Shown one piece after another: positions 1-9,533 of a stretch of 64,000 nt of DNA; within the stretch, counting starts at the first letter, position 1, and the number at the start of each line of letters is the position of its first letter. Under the pieces are notes generated by a model that had not been told where the DNA came from, made no database searches, and saw only the letters and a list, made by a program, of their open reading frames with translations. The DNA is from an uncultured Flavobacteriaceae bacterium (GTDB lineage: Bacteria > Bacteroidota > Bacteroidia > Flavobacteriales > Flavobacteriaceae). The stretch is taken from assembly GCA_947487895.1 (NCBI GenBank), contig CANKYF010000008.1, positions 116,986 to 180,985 of the forward strand. Direction: 5' to 3'. A program made the translations under genes and the position numbers.

Positions 1-776
1 TCAGCCATTTTTAGATAAATGTCTTTAAAGTATTTGTACTCCTTAGAATCTGATTTATACTCATCTAATAAAAGTGCTAAACCTCCAAAAACCCAACCAT
101 TTCCTCTAGACCAAAATATTTTTCTACCATGTGCTAATTTGCCAATATAGCTATTGTCTCTATAAAATAGATTTTCATCAAAATCGTATAAATGTTGTTT
201 GGTGGCTTCATATTCTTTCATCATCCAATCAGAATATTTTTTATCGCCTGTAACGTTTGAGAGTTTTGCAGCAACGGGAGGTGCCATAAATAGGGCGTCA
301 CACCAAGTCCAACGTTCCAAATGTTTATAATTATCTAGTGTAATGGGTTGTTTACTTGGGTTTTCTAATATGTAATCAAAACTATTTATGGTTTTTTGAA
401 TCATATTGGAGTCGTCATACTTCCTGTATAATTCAATATACATTTGCCCTACAGCATGATCATCAGCATGATAAGGTCTTCTATAAAGTTTCCAGTTTTG
501 TTCTTCACCAATAGATTTTAACCACTTCCAATATTTGCTACTTTTTACAGTTTCAGCATGTTTTACCATACCAACATATAAAGCAGCGTTGGTCCAATCT
601 GCTATATGATGTGGTTTTTTTCTTCCGCTAAAAGTGTCTCTAAAATGTTCAATTTGCCAATCTGCAACACGCTTCATTTCTTTTTTTACATTAGAAGGTT
701 TTAATGATTGTCCGAAGAAAATAGAAACTGCGAATAAAGTAAGTACAAATGATAAACAATACTTAATAGATTTCAT
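1..776 (-). CDS. GH105-type unsaturated uronyl hydrolase (C-terminus outside window)
   Basis: The visible 258 residues begin with a Sec signal peptide (hydrophobic run ending near FFGQ, about residue 23) and run off the left edge, so the gene is partial only because of the window. Visible family marks are HHIADWTNAALY near residue 60, YHADDHAVGQMY near 110, and the RGNGWV block near 230, all typical of the (alpha/alpha)6-barrel GH88/GH105 enzymes of the YteR/YesR type. These remove the 4,5-unsaturated uronic acid left at the non-reducing end by polysaccharide lyases acting on ulvan, rhamnogalacturonan or similar glycans, probably in the periplasm. It is divergent from the sulfatase at 1183 and probably belongs to the same polysaccharide locus. 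GH105 rather than GH88 is my reading of the motifs. Confidence 0.87.
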   Translation of the reverse strand, partial: MKSIKYCLSFVLTLFAVSIFFGQSLKPSNVKKEMKRVADWQIEHFRDTFSGRKKPHHIADWTNAALYVGMVKHAETVKSSKYWKWLKSIGEEQNWKLYRRPYHADDHAVGQMYIELYRKYDDSNMIQKTINSFDYILENPSKQPITLDNYKHLERWTWCDALFMAPPVAAKLSNVTGDKKYSDWMMKEYEATKQHLYDFDENLFYRDNSYIGKLAHGRKIFWSRGNGWVFGGLALLLDEYKSDSKEYKYFKDIYLKMA

Positions 777-1182
777 GTGGAAATATTATGTTTTAATTTA
801 GCTAATATATAAAAAAAAACAATCGATTGTATTTTATATTTATACTCATTAATAATGAAATTTTACTATTAGTTTTCACTCAAAATATTTGTGAAAATTA
901 ACTATTAATAAGAGGAAAATAATAGTCTTTTTATCAAATAGGTGTTTTTTAGTCAAAAGTAAGGACGTATAGATTTAAATTAGTTTGTTTATATATTGTT
1001 TTTTAACTCGTTATGTGTTTTTTTGTCTTTTATTTTATGAATGTATTAATTACAGCCTTAAAAAATTACCCTATGATTATAGAGTAATAAAATTGATTAA
1101 TTGTATTAATAAAAACATTTGTGATACTGTATTTTTTGAAATAAATTGATTTTTACAAACCAAAACTAACTATTAAGTAATT
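777..1182. promoter_or_regulatory. Divergent intergenic region between GH105 and sulfatase genes
   Basis: This 406-bp, extremely AT-rich stretch holds no gene. It must carry the promoters of both divergent units. The best plus-strand candidate is a TTG at 1093-1095 followed 18 bases later by AACATTTG at 1114-1121, one mismatch from the Bacteroidota -7 consensus TAnnTTTG. No ribosome binding site of Shine-Dalgarno type is visible before the ATG at 1183, which is normal for the phylum. Confidence 0.35.
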
Positions 1183-2844
1183 ATGATGAAAAGGTCATTA
1201 GTTATAGTACTTCTATTTGTACTTATTTGTTCCTGTGATAAGAGAGGTAATCAGGAAACGAAAACTCAAAAACCAAATATTATTTATGTGATGTCTGATG
1301 ACCATACTTCGCAAGCATTTGGGATCTATAAAAGTAGATTAGCAAGCTTAAATCCAACACCTACTTTAGATAAAATTGCAAATGAAGGGATGATTTTTGA
1401 TAACTGTTTCGTAACAAATTCTATTTGTACGCCAAGTAGGGCAACTATTATAACAGGACAATACAGTCAAGCCAATGGTGTATTAGATTTAGAAGGACAT
1501 ATTGAGCCAGAAAGGCAATATTTACCTCAAGAAATGAAAAAACTGGGTTATGAAACTGCCATTATAGGTAAGTGGCACTTAGAAAGAGAACCTGCTTCTT
1601 TTGATCATTATACTGTTTTACCAGGACAAGGTAAATATCACAACCCATCTTTTATTACGCAAGGAGATAAGCCATGGCCAGAAAATACAATTGAAACTAA
1701 AGGTCACTCAAGTGATATGATCACAGATATCTCCCTAGATTGGATAAAAAACAAAAGAGATGAAAACAAACCATTCTTTTTAATGCATCACTTTAAAGCG
1801 CCACATGACGATTTTGAATTTGCCCCGCGTTATAAAGATTATTTAGAAGATACTCATATCCCAGAACCAGCAAGTTTATATGATAATGGAAATAATGGTT
1901 CTGTGGCTACAAGAGGTATTAACGATTCATTAATTCATGATATAGGGTCTTCAGTATCTAAAAGAAATACTATAAGAGGCATGTGGATGCGCCTTTGGAG
2001 TGGTGAATATACAGAAATTTCAAATCCACAGTTCGATCCTTCAAAACGTATAAAAGAAGGAATGAGCGATAGAGAGTTTACCCATGAAACCTACCAAGAG
2101 TATTTAAAAAGATATTTACGTTGTGTAAAAGGAGTAGATGATAATATGGCGCGTTTGGTACAATTTTTAAAAGACGAAGGGTTGTACGATAATACCATAA
2201 TTGTATATACAGGAGACCAAGGATTTATGTTAGGAGAACATGATTATATAGATAAACGTTGGATGTATGAAGAATCATTAAGAATGCCATTTTTTGTAAG
2301 GTATCCTAAATCAATTAAGGCAGGTTCTAGAACAAATGCAATTATTAATAATAGTGATTTTGCACCAACTTTAATAGAGATGGCAGGAGGAAAAACACCA
2401 GAGTATATGCAAGGAAATAGTTTTAAAACTATTTTAGAAACAGGTGAAGAACCAGAAAATTGGCAGCAATCTTCTTACTACAGATATTGGATGCATATGG
2501 CACATGCGCATGCAAATCCTGCACATTTTGGGATAAGAACTAAAAAGTATAAACTTATATTTTTCTACGGAAAGTATTGGGTAGATACAGATGATCCTAA
2601 AGCAGAATGGAATACAAAAAGTTGGGGAAATAGATTTACCTATCACACTCCGGTGGCTTGGGAATTCTATGATTTGGAAAATGATCCTAAAGAAATGAAT
2701 AACCTTTATACAGACCCTGCCTACAAAGATATTATTGCTAATTTAAAAGATCAACTTGTAGAGAAACGTAAGGAATTAAATGAAGAAGACAATGAAAACT
2801 TCCCGCACATACAAGAAGTAATAAATAAACACTGGAACGATTAA
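1183..2844 (+). CDS. S1-family sulfatase, lipoprotein
   Basis: Formylglycine-dependent sulfatase of the alkaline-phosphatase fold that removes sulfate esters from a saccharide. The 553-residue protein starts with a lipoprotein signal (lipobox cysteine near C18), so it is probably anchored in the outer or inner membrane. The metal-binding Asp pair is D39-D40 (SDDHTSQ), the FGly site is C82 in C-T-P-S-R, GKWHLE near residue 130 and the GDQGFMLGEH block near 345 supply further active-site residues, and the family's DLENDPKEMNNL motif closes the protein. First gene of a plus-strand run of five degradative genes; GH3 begins 19 bp downstream. The sulfate position and sugar cannot be read from sequence. 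An anaerobic or FGE-type maturase must act on it and is not in the window. Confidence 0.93.
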   Translation: MMKRSLVIVLLFVLICSCDKRGNQETKTQKPNIIYVMSDDHTSQAFGIYKSRLASLNPTPTLDKIANEGMIFDNCFVTNSICTPSRATIITGQYSQANGVLDLEGHIEPERQYLPQEMKKLGYETAIIGKWHLEREPASFDHYTVLPGQGKYHNPSFITQGDKPWPENTIETKGHSSDMITDISLDWIKNKRDENKPFFLMHHFKAPHDDFEFAPRYKDYLEDTHIPEPASLYDNGNNGSVATRGINDSLIHDIGSSVSKRNTIRGMWMRLWSGEYTEISNPQFDPSKRIKEGMSDREFTHETYQEYLKRYLRCVKGVDDNMARLVQFLKDEGLYDNTIIVYTGDQGFMLGEHDYIDKRWMYEESLRMPFFVRYPKSIKAGSRTNAIINNSDFAPTLIEMAGGKTPEYMQGNSFKTILETGEEPENWQQSSYYRYWMHMAHAHANPAHFGIRTKKYKLIFFYGKYWVDTDDPKAEWNTKSWGNRFTYHTPVAWEFYDLENDPKEMNNLYTDPAYKDIIANLKDQLVEKRKELNEEDNENFPHIQEVINKHWND

Positions 2845-2863
2845 TTCTTCAGGAAAAAATATA

Positions 2864-5077
2864 ATGAAAAAAGTAACGAACCTATTCGCATTAGTTTGCA
2901 TATCAATTTTTTTAACGTCATTTTTTAACTGCAAAGAAAATAAGCCGCAAGAAAAAGAAGTAATAGAAATTGTAGAAACAAAATTTCCTTGGCAGAATAC
3001 AAAGTTTTCTATAAATGAAAGAGTAGATACCTTAATAAAGGAAATGACTTTAGAAGAAAAGTGTTCTCAAATGCTAGACGTTTGCTCACCTATTGAACGT
3101 TTAGACATTCCCGAGTATAATTGGTGGAATGAAGCGTTGCATGGTGTAGCAAGAAACGGAAGAGCTACTGTTTTTCCGCAAGCTATTGGATTAGGAGCTA
3201 CATTTGATGAAGAATTAATTCAGCGCGTTGGAACTGTTATTTCTGATGAAGCCAGAGCTAAATACAACGAAGCTATTAAAATAGGCAACCGCAGTAGGTA
3301 TGCAGGGTTAACATTTTGGTCACCAAACGTAAATATTTTTAGAGATGCACGTTGGGGACGCGGTCAAGAAACTTACGGAGAAGACCCTTATTTAACCAGT
3401 AGAATTGGAGTGTCTTTTGTTAAAGGCTTACAAGGCAATGACCCTAATTATATAAAAGCGGCAGCTTGTGCAAAACACTACGCAGTCCACAGTGGACCAG
3501 AAGAGTTCAGGCATGAATTTAATGCTGTGGTATCTCAAAAGGATTTATACGAAACCTATTTACCTGCTTTTAAAGCTTTAGTACAAGAGGCTAATGTAGA
3601 AGGTGTCATGGGTGCTTACAACAGAACGCAGGGACAGCCTTGTTGTGGTAGCCCTTTCTTATTACAAGATATTTTAAGAGATGATTGGGGGTTTGATGGG
3701 TATATTGTTTCAGATTGTGGTGCTGTTTCAGATTTTCATCGTTTTCATAAAGTAACAAACACTCCTGAAGAATCTGCTGCCTTGGCATTAAAAGCGGGAA
3801 CAAATATCAATTGTGGTAATGTTTACAGTGTTTTAAAAAGTGCTCTAAAGCAAGGATTAATTACAGAAGACTTGATAGATACTCGCTTAAAAGAAAATTT
3901 AATGACACGTTTCAAACTAGGACTCTTTGATCCTGTTGGTTCGGGACCTTATGACAGTTTGGATGCAACTGTAGTAGATTCTGAAGCAAATAGAAAAATA
4001 GCCAGAGAAGCTGCTCAAAAGTCAATAGTATTATTAAAGAATGATAATGTACTTCCGTTAGATAAAAATATTAAAACTTTATATGTTGTGGGACCTAATG
4101 CTTCAAACGAAGAAGTTTTATTAGGGAATTATTACGGATTAACAAGTAATACCCAAACAATACTTGATGGTATAGTGGGCAAAGTGAGCCTAGGAACTAG
4201 TATTAACTATAAATCGGGAGTATTACCTTTTAGAAAGAATGTAAATCCAATAGATTGGTCTACTGGTGAAGCAGGAAAATCTGATGCTTGTATCGCAGTT
4301 ATGGGGATTTCTGCATTATTAGAAGGTGAAGAAGGTGAAGCGATTGCATCTAGTGAAAAAGGAGATAGAACACAACTTAAACTACCTCAAAATCAAATTG
4401 ATTATATAAAGAAAATTAAACGTCAAACTGATAAACCTTTAATTTTGGTTTTAACAGGTGGTAGCCCCATTGCTATTCCTGAATTGCATGATATTGTTGA
4501 TGCTATTTTATTTGTTTGGTATCCAGGTGAAGAAGGAGGAAATGCTGTAGCTGATGTTATTTTTGGTGATGTTGCACCTTCGGGAAAACTACCAATTACA
4601 TTTCCAAAATCTGTAGATCAATTACCACCTTACGAAGATTATAACATGAAAGGTAGAACCTATAAATATATGACAGAAGAACCTTTGTATCCTTTTGGTT
4701 TCGGATTGTCATATACCTCATTTGAATACAAGAATTTGAAGATTGATGATAATTACAATGCAACAGTTGAGGTTTTAAATACAGGTAAATTACCTTCGGA
4801 AGAAGTTGTACAGTTATACATTAGTTCTCCATTAGCAGGCTCTGAAGATCCTATTTACGATTTAAAATCTTTCAAAAGAATTTCAATAGAACCAGGTAAA
4901 AGCAAGACAATAAGTTTTAAATTGCGTAAATCAACATTCCATCAATTCAGTGAAAATGGAGAAGCAATTTTAAGAGATGGAACCTATACAGTTTATGCAG
5001 GAGGTGCTTTACCATCCCAAAGAAGTTTAAACCTTGGGGCTTCACAAGCTGCAAGTGTGAAATTTAAAGTGAAATAA
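2864..5077 (+). CDS. GH3 beta-xylosidase/beta-glucosidase-like lipoprotein
   Basis: Retaining exo-glycosidase of family GH3, 737 residues. A lipobox cysteine lies near C23. The N-terminal TIM-barrel domain shows the NWWNEALHG block (residues 86-94) typical of the xylosidase/arabinofuranosidase branch, the K204-H205 pair, and the catalytic nucleophile D284 in I-V-S-D-C-G-A. The alpha/beta sandwich domain follows, with the EGEEGE stretch around residue 490 in the usual place for acid/base residues, then a fibronectin III-like C-terminal domain from about residue 615. It probably trims xylose, arabinose or glucose from oligosaccharides released by the other enzymes here. Substrate assignment to xylose is inference from the NWWNEALHG branch motif only. 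Confidence 0.92.
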   Translation: MKKVTNLFALVCISIFLTSFFNCKENKPQEKEVIEIVETKFPWQNTKFSINERVDTLIKEMTLEEKCSQMLDVCSPIERLDIPEYNWWNEALHGVARNGRATVFPQAIGLGATFDEELIQRVGTVISDEARAKYNEAIKIGNRSRYAGLTFWSPNVNIFRDARWGRGQETYGEDPYLTSRIGVSFVKGLQGNDPNYIKAAACAKHYAVHSGPEEFRHEFNAVVSQKDLYETYLPAFKALVQEANVEGVMGAYNRTQGQPCCGSPFLLQDILRDDWGFDGYIVSDCGAVSDFHRFHKVTNTPEESAALALKAGTNINCGNVYSVLKSALKQGLITEDLIDTRLKENLMTRFKLGLFDPVGSGPYDSLDATVVDSEANRKIAREAAQKSIVLLKNDNVLPLDKNIKTLYVVGPNASNEEVLLGNYYGLTSNTQTILDGIVGKVSLGTSINYKSGVLPFRKNVNPIDWSTGEAGKSDACIAVMGISALLEGEEGEAIASSEKGDRTQLKLPQNQIDYIKKIKRQTDKPLILVLTGGSPIAIPELHDIVDAILFVWYPGEEGGNAVADVIFGDVAPSGKLPITFPKSVDQLPPYEDYNMKGRTYKYMTEEPLYPFGFGLSYTSFEYKNLKIDDNYNATVEVLNTGKLPSEEVVQLYISSPLAGSEDPIYDLKSFKRISIEPGKSKTISFKLRKSTFHQFSENGEAILRDGTYTVYAGGALPSQRSLNLGASQAASVKFKVK

Positions 5078-5124
5078 TTTACATCATTAAATGCTATAAA
5101 TAATGCATTTGTAATACATTCTAA

Positions 5125-5134
5125 AACATATGTT
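5125..5134. promoter_or_regulatory. Perfect decamer palindrome, candidate operator
   Basis: The 86-bp gap before the second sulfatase contains the perfect palindrome AACATATGTT. The same decamer occurs at 13047-13056 upstream of the fucosidase. A shared site upstream of two genes of the same locus makes a regulator binding site possible, although the motif is short and AT-rich. Confidence 0.25.
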
Positions 5135-5172
5135 GGCTTCAAAAGGTTTCATTACAATTAATTTTGAAAAAA

Positions 5173-6486
5173 ATGAAACTCATGAAGCCAATAGTTGTTT
5201 TAGTATTCTTTTTAAGATTATCTGTTTTTTCACAGGCTAATATTATTTTAATAGAATCTGACGATCAAAGTAACTTGGCGGTTGGTGCATATGGGTATGG
5301 TAACATCAAAACACCAAATATTGATTCTTTAGCTGAATCTGGTGTTTATTTTACCAATGCATATAATATGGGATGTTGGTCTCCCGCAGTGTGTATTCCT
5401 AGTAGAACTATGTTGTTCAACGGGGTACATTTATGGGAAGCTTCAAAAATAACAGCTAAAAAAGTGCCTGGTTTATCGTTAACTGAGCGTTTAAAGGAAA
5501 AAGGATACGATACTTACTTTACAGGCAAATGGCATGCCTTAGGAAAATCTGCCAAAAAAACATTTGATCATTACGGCACAATTACTCCAGGGCAATTAAA
5601 AACCTATAATTCTCCCGAAGGCCACTATACTGATATTGTAGGGAATGAAGCGGTTTCGTTTATTAAAGATGCTGCTAAAAAAGAGAATCCATTCTTTTTA
5701 TATGTTGCTTTTAATGCACCTCATGTACCAAGACAAACAGAGCAAAGGTATTATGATATGTACCCAAAAAAGGACGTAAAACTACCACCGAGTGTAAAGA
5801 AGGGACCTTTACATCCGCATATTAAATATAATTATACATCATCTCCATTAAATCCTAATACCATGAGAGGGCGTTATCAACAAAATAATGCTATGGTAAC
5901 CCATATGGATGATAGAATTGGTGGAATTTTAAATGAACTCAAGCAACAAGGACTTTATGAAAATTCTATTATCATTTTCATGTCAGATCATGGGATTAAT
6001 TTTGGCGAAAATGGTGTAGCAGGAAAAGTGTGTTTATATGATGTTAGTGCAAAAGCACCATTAATTATTACTGGTCCTGGGATTCCTAAAAAAAAGAAAC
6101 TAAATCAACGCTTGTATTTGCAAGATATCTACCCAACTATTCTAGATTTAATAGGTGCAGAAATCCCTGAATATATAGATTTTAAATCTTTGAAAACGAC
6201 CATAACCACAACCTCAAAAAAAGATGTATATAACTCAATTTATTTAGCCATGTTTGATGACCAGAGAAGCATTATACAAGGGGATTATAAATTGATAATG
6301 TATCCAAAAGCCAAAGTAGCAGAATTATATAATATTAAAAAAGATACATGGGAAACTAATGATTTAATGGCTAAACCTAGTTCAAGTTCTATTGTAAAAA
6401 AACTTTTAAAAGAATTTGTACAATGGCAAAACAAAACAGGTGATAAGTTAGATATTAAGTTAACATATTCAGAATACTTTAATTAA
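5173..6486 (+). CDS. S1-family sulfatase, secreted
   Basis: Second sulfatase of the locus, 437 residues from the ATG at 5173. A TTG nine bases upstream (5164) stays in frame, but the ATG gives a standard signal peptide (KLMKPIVVLVFFLRLSVFSQA), so I prefer it. The metal Asp pair sits in ESDDQSN, and the FGly site is the Cys of C-I-P-S-R (C74 from this start). TGKWHA near residue 115 and MSDHGINFGENG near 275 supply the remaining metal and sulfate ligands. The block Y-N-M-G-C-W-S-P-A-V-C is close to that of the sulfatase at 14862, so these two probably belong to the same or neighbouring S1 subfamilies. At under 440 residues it is a short sulfatase. It is followed 18 bp later by the GH43 gene. 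Confidence 0.92.
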   Translation: MKLMKPIVVLVFFLRLSVFSQANIILIESDDQSNLAVGAYGYGNIKTPNIDSLAESGVYFTNAYNMGCWSPAVCIPSRTMLFNGVHLWEASKITAKKVPGLSLTERLKEKGYDTYFTGKWHALGKSAKKTFDHYGTITPGQLKTYNSPEGHYTDIVGNEAVSFIKDAAKKENPFFLYVAFNAPHVPRQTEQRYYDMYPKKDVKLPPSVKKGPLHPHIKYNYTSSPLNPNTMRGRYQQNNAMVTHMDDRIGGILNELKQQGLYENSIIIFMSDHGINFGENGVAGKVCLYDVSAKAPLIITGPGIPKKKKLNQRLYLQDIYPTILDLIGAEIPEYIDFKSLKTTITTTSKKDVYNSIYLAMFDDQRSIIQGDYKLIMYPKAKVAELYNIKKDTWETNDLMAKPSSSSIVKKLLKEFVQWQNKTGDKLDIKLTYSEYFN

Positions 6487-6504
6487 AAATATAAAACCAT
6501 ACTA

Positions 6505-7842
6505 GTGAAAAAAATACTATTGTTCCTCTTAATTTGCATATTTACTCAAGTAATAACTGCTCAAAACCCTTTAGTAACTCATATTTATACAGCAGACCCA
6601 ACAGCAAGAGTATTTGATGATAAATTATATGTGTATCCATCACATGATGTAATTCCTCCACAGGGAATTAAAGCGCCAAGATTCTGCATGCCAGATTATC
6701 ATTTATTTTCTTTAGAAGGGGGTAATACTTGGAAAGACTATGGCGTTATTTTAGATCAAAATGAAGTGCCTTGGGGAGAAAAGAATTCCTTTGGAATGTG
6801 GGCTCCAGATTGTATAAAGAAAGGAGATACCTATTACTATTATTATCCTGCAAAACCTCTAGACGGTTCGTCATTTAGGCGCATTGGTGTCGGTACATCT
6901 AAAAGCCCAACAGGTCCTTTTAAATGGGAGAAATCATATGTAAAAGGAGTGAATGGTATAGATCCTGGTTTGCTGTTAGATGATAACAATAAGGCCTATT
7001 TATATTTTGGAGGAGGAAAAGAATTATTTGTGGCTCCTCTAAAAGATAATATGAAAGAAATAGCTGCAAAACCTATTAAAGTTGAAGGTTTACCTGCTGG
7101 TTATAAAGAAGGTTCTTTTTGCTTTAAAAAAGACGGGAAATACTATTTTACATTTGCGCATGTGTTTCCTAATGAGGGGTATACTATAGGTTATGCTACA
7201 AGTGATAATCCGTTAGGGCCTTTTGAGTATCAAGGTAAAATAATGGACAACATAAATAATGGCACCAATCATCATTCTATAGTAAATTATAAAGGAAAAT
7301 GGATTTTATTTTACCACCATTGGCAAATAAGTGGTTTTAATAAGTTGAGGTCAATGTGTGCTGATTATATGGAGTTTAAAAAAGATGGGACAATAAAAAC
7401 AGTAACGCCTACAATGCGTGGTATTAATTCTCCAACCATAGGAGAAGAGATTCAGGTAGATAGACACAATGGGATTAAAGGAGCAAATACAAGTTTTGTA
7501 AGTAGTGATGAACCTATGGGATGGATGGTTTGTGATACCAAAATGAATAGTACTGTACAATTTAATAGAGTTGATTTTGCTGATGGTTCTGCAACAAAAA
7601 TGGAAGCAAGGATAGCTTGCGGACAACGCGTAGGGCATTTTGAAGTTAGAATTGGTAATGAAAAAGGAAAACTTATCGCCAAGTTTCCAATAGAATATAC
7701 GGGAGGGTGGAGTACTTGGAAAACTATAGAAACTCCTTTACTAGAAAAAGTAACAGGCAATCAAAATATTGTTGTGGTATTTGTGTCAGATTGGGGATCA
7801 ACAAAAGCAGTTAATCTAAATTGGTTAAAATTGATAAAGTAA
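6505..7842 (+). CDS. GH43-like five-bladed propeller glycosidase with C-terminal CBM6-like domain
   Basis: Inverting glycosidase with three expected acidic residues: base D31 in TADPTAR, pKa-tuning D153 in NGIDPGLLLD, and acid E202 in YKEGSF. Signal peptide ends at TAQ (residue 20). The catalytic propeller occupies about residues 24-305; residues 315-445 form a beta-rich module ending in LNWLKLIK, typical of CBM6 modules that bind xylan- or agarose-like chains. Start is a GTG at 6505; no in-frame ATG precedes the signal peptide. It lies between two sulfatases, 18 bp after the first and 1 bp before the next, so translation is likely coupled. Likely activity is beta-xylosidase or alpha-L-arabinofuranosidase, but GH43 also includes galactan-active enzymes. 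Confidence 0.88.
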   Translation: MKKILLFLLICIFTQVITAQNPLVTHIYTADPTARVFDDKLYVYPSHDVIPPQGIKAPRFCMPDYHLFSLEGGNTWKDYGVILDQNEVPWGEKNSFGMWAPDCIKKGDTYYYYYPAKPLDGSSFRRIGVGTSKSPTGPFKWEKSYVKGVNGIDPGLLLDDNNKAYLYFGGGKELFVAPLKDNMKEIAAKPIKVEGLPAGYKEGSFCFKKDGKYYFTFAHVFPNEGYTIGYATSDNPLGPFEYQGKIMDNINNGTNHHSIVNYKGKWILFYHHWQISGFNKLRSMCADYMEFKKDGTIKTVTPTMRGINSPTIGEEIQVDRHNGIKGANTSFVSSDEPMGWMVCDTKMNSTVQFNRVDFADGSATKMEARIACGQRVGHFEVRIGNEKGKLIAKFPIEYTGGWSTWKTIETPLLEKVTGNQNIVVVFVSDWGSTKAVNLNWLKLIK

Positions 7843-7843
7843 T

Positions 7844-9358
7844 ATGAAATTAAAGTTGTGTGTATTTATATTAAGTATTTTTAGCATTATAATTTATGCA
7901 CAGCAACCTAATGTTATTGTTGTTTTAGCTGATGATATTGGTATTGGAGATATTTCTTACTACAGACGCATGCACTCCAATAATATTGTAGTTGAAACCC
8001 CAGCATTAGATAAGCTTTCAGAAGAAGGTCTTGTTTTTACAGATGCACATTCACCCGCAGCCTTATGTGCTCCAACGAGATATGCTATCATGACTGGTAA
8101 TCATTGTTATCGCAGTTATGCACCTTGGGGTGTTTGGGGATGCTATAGACCTTCACCTATTGAAAAAGACCAACTTACTTTAGGAAAGTTGATGAAGAAT
8201 GCTGGTTACAAAACATCGTTCTTTGGAAAGTGGGGATTCGGTATGGATTTTGGCAGAAAAGACAATCCTGATATAGTATATAGAAGTCCTAGAAAAGAAC
8301 ATGAATTAGATGTAGATATTACTAAAGTTATAGATAGAGGGCCAGTTCAAAATGGTTTTGATTATAGTTTTATGTACCCAGCTGGAATTCAGGCAGAACC
8401 ATATGCTGTGTATGAAAATGGTATTATGAAACCTCTAAAGGAAGATTCTGAAATCATTCTTATAACTAAAGAATATGGTGAAAAATTAGGCTTTAAGTTA
8501 GATAAAAAAGAAGGTTTAGGTGATAGTAATTGGAATCCGTTTAATGCTGGTGAATTATTGATAGATAAGGCGGTAACATTTATTGAAAAGAATGCTAAAA
8601 CCAAAGAACCATTCTTTATGTATTACTGTTCGCAAGCGGTTCACAAACCACATACTCCTTCAAAAGTATTAAACAATATCAAAATATCAGGAACAACGCC
8701 TTCAAATCATTTAGATATGGTTAAAGAATTAGATGTTCAAATGGAAATGTTAATTCAAACTTTGAAAGAACAAGGGGTTTATGATAATACATTAATCATT
8801 TTCACATCAGATAATGGAGGATTACAAATTAAGCCAACTATTAATTCTGGACACAAATCTAACACTATATATAGAGGCGGTAAAAATCAGCCATATGAAG
8901 GAGGTACTCGAGTACCATTTATTGCATGGTGGCCTAAGAAAATTAAAAGAAATCAGAAATCAGATACTCCAGTATTAGGGATTGATGTTATGGCAACTTT
9001 AGCAGCTATTACCAATCAAAAAATTGAAGAAAATCAGGCTATGGATTCATCAAATTTATTACCAATTTTTCTAGGTGAAAAAAATGTGAACCCGCATGAT
9101 TTTTTAATAACGCAAAGTGGTACAGGAAAACAAGTAATGATTACTGAGGATGGTTGGAAACTTATCATTCAAATTGATAAAAAAGATAGAACAGATAGAA
9201 AAAGAACACCATATGCACTTTTCAATTTAAATAAAAATATATCTGAAAATGAAAGTGAGAATTTAATCAACAATCCAAAATATCAAGTCAAGGTCAAAGC
9301 ACTTTTCGAAAAGTATAATAAAATAAGGGATGACAAAATAAAAACAGGAAACTCTTAA
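7844..9358 (+). CDS. S1-family sulfatase (arylsulfatase A-like), secreted
   Basis: Third sulfatase, 504 residues, with a signal peptide ending at IIYAQ (residue 20). The metal pair D30-D31 is in LADDIGIGD, the FGly site is C75 in C-A-P-T-R, FFGKWGFG near residue 128 gives the conserved Lys, and FTSDNGG near 325 the Asp-Asn metal ligands. The VLADD-G-GD and CAPTR style is that of classic arylsulfatase/GalNAc- or Gal-sulfatase subfamilies, distinct from the other sulfatases here, which suggests each removes a different sulfate. Last gene of the plus-strand run, followed by a convergent gene and a palindromic element. Confidence 0.93.
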   Translation: MKLKLCVFILSIFSIIIYAQQPNVIVVLADDIGIGDISYYRRMHSNNIVVETPALDKLSEEGLVFTDAHSPAALCAPTRYAIMTGNHCYRSYAPWGVWGCYRPSPIEKDQLTLGKLMKNAGYKTSFFGKWGFGMDFGRKDNPDIVYRSPRKEHELDVDITKVIDRGPVQNGFDYSFMYPAGIQAEPYAVYENGIMKPLKEDSEIILITKEYGEKLGFKLDKKEGLGDSNWNPFNAGELLIDKAVTFIEKNAKTKEPFFMYYCSQAVHKPHTPSKVLNNIKISGTTPSNHLDMVKELDVQMEMLIQTLKEQGVYDNTLIIFTSDNGGLQIKPTINSGHKSNTIYRGGKNQPYEGGTRVPFIAWWPKKIKRNQKSDTPVLGIDVMATLAAITNQKIEENQAMDSSNLLPIFLGEKNVNPHDFLITQSGTGKQVMITEDGWKLIIQIDKKDRTDRKRTPYALFNLNKNISENESENLINNPKYQVKVKALFEKYNKIRDDKIKTGNS

Positions 9359-9442
9359 GTGCATTTCTTGTAACGTTTTTAACCTGTACTGTTATAACAA
9401 GCACTCAGGTTTTCATAGAAAAGTCTAAAAAATATTAAAAGT

Positions 9443-9525
9443 TGTCATTCAGAGCGCAGCGAAGAATCTCATAAATAGTAAAAAATAAAGATTCTTCACT
9501 TCGCTTTGCTACGTTCTGAATGACA
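9443..9525. repeat. REP-like imperfect palindrome between convergent genes, possible bidirectional terminator
   Basis: The arm at 9443-9469 (TGTCATTCAGAGCG..., ending AGAATCT) is repeated in reverse complement at about 9488-9525, with a small AT-rich loop. This GTCATTC/GAAGAATCT palindrome is of the kind dispersed in many Bacteroidota genomes as REP-like elements. It lies exactly between the 3' ends of convergent genes, so its transcript hairpin could end both messages. The arm on the right is longer by about 10 bases, leaving a bulge. Confidence 0.7.
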
Positions 9526-9533
9526 TATCTTAT

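Noticed and set aside
5164..5172. TTG start for the second sulfatase
   Set aside because: The ATG at 5173 gives a full signal peptide and needs no rare start codon.
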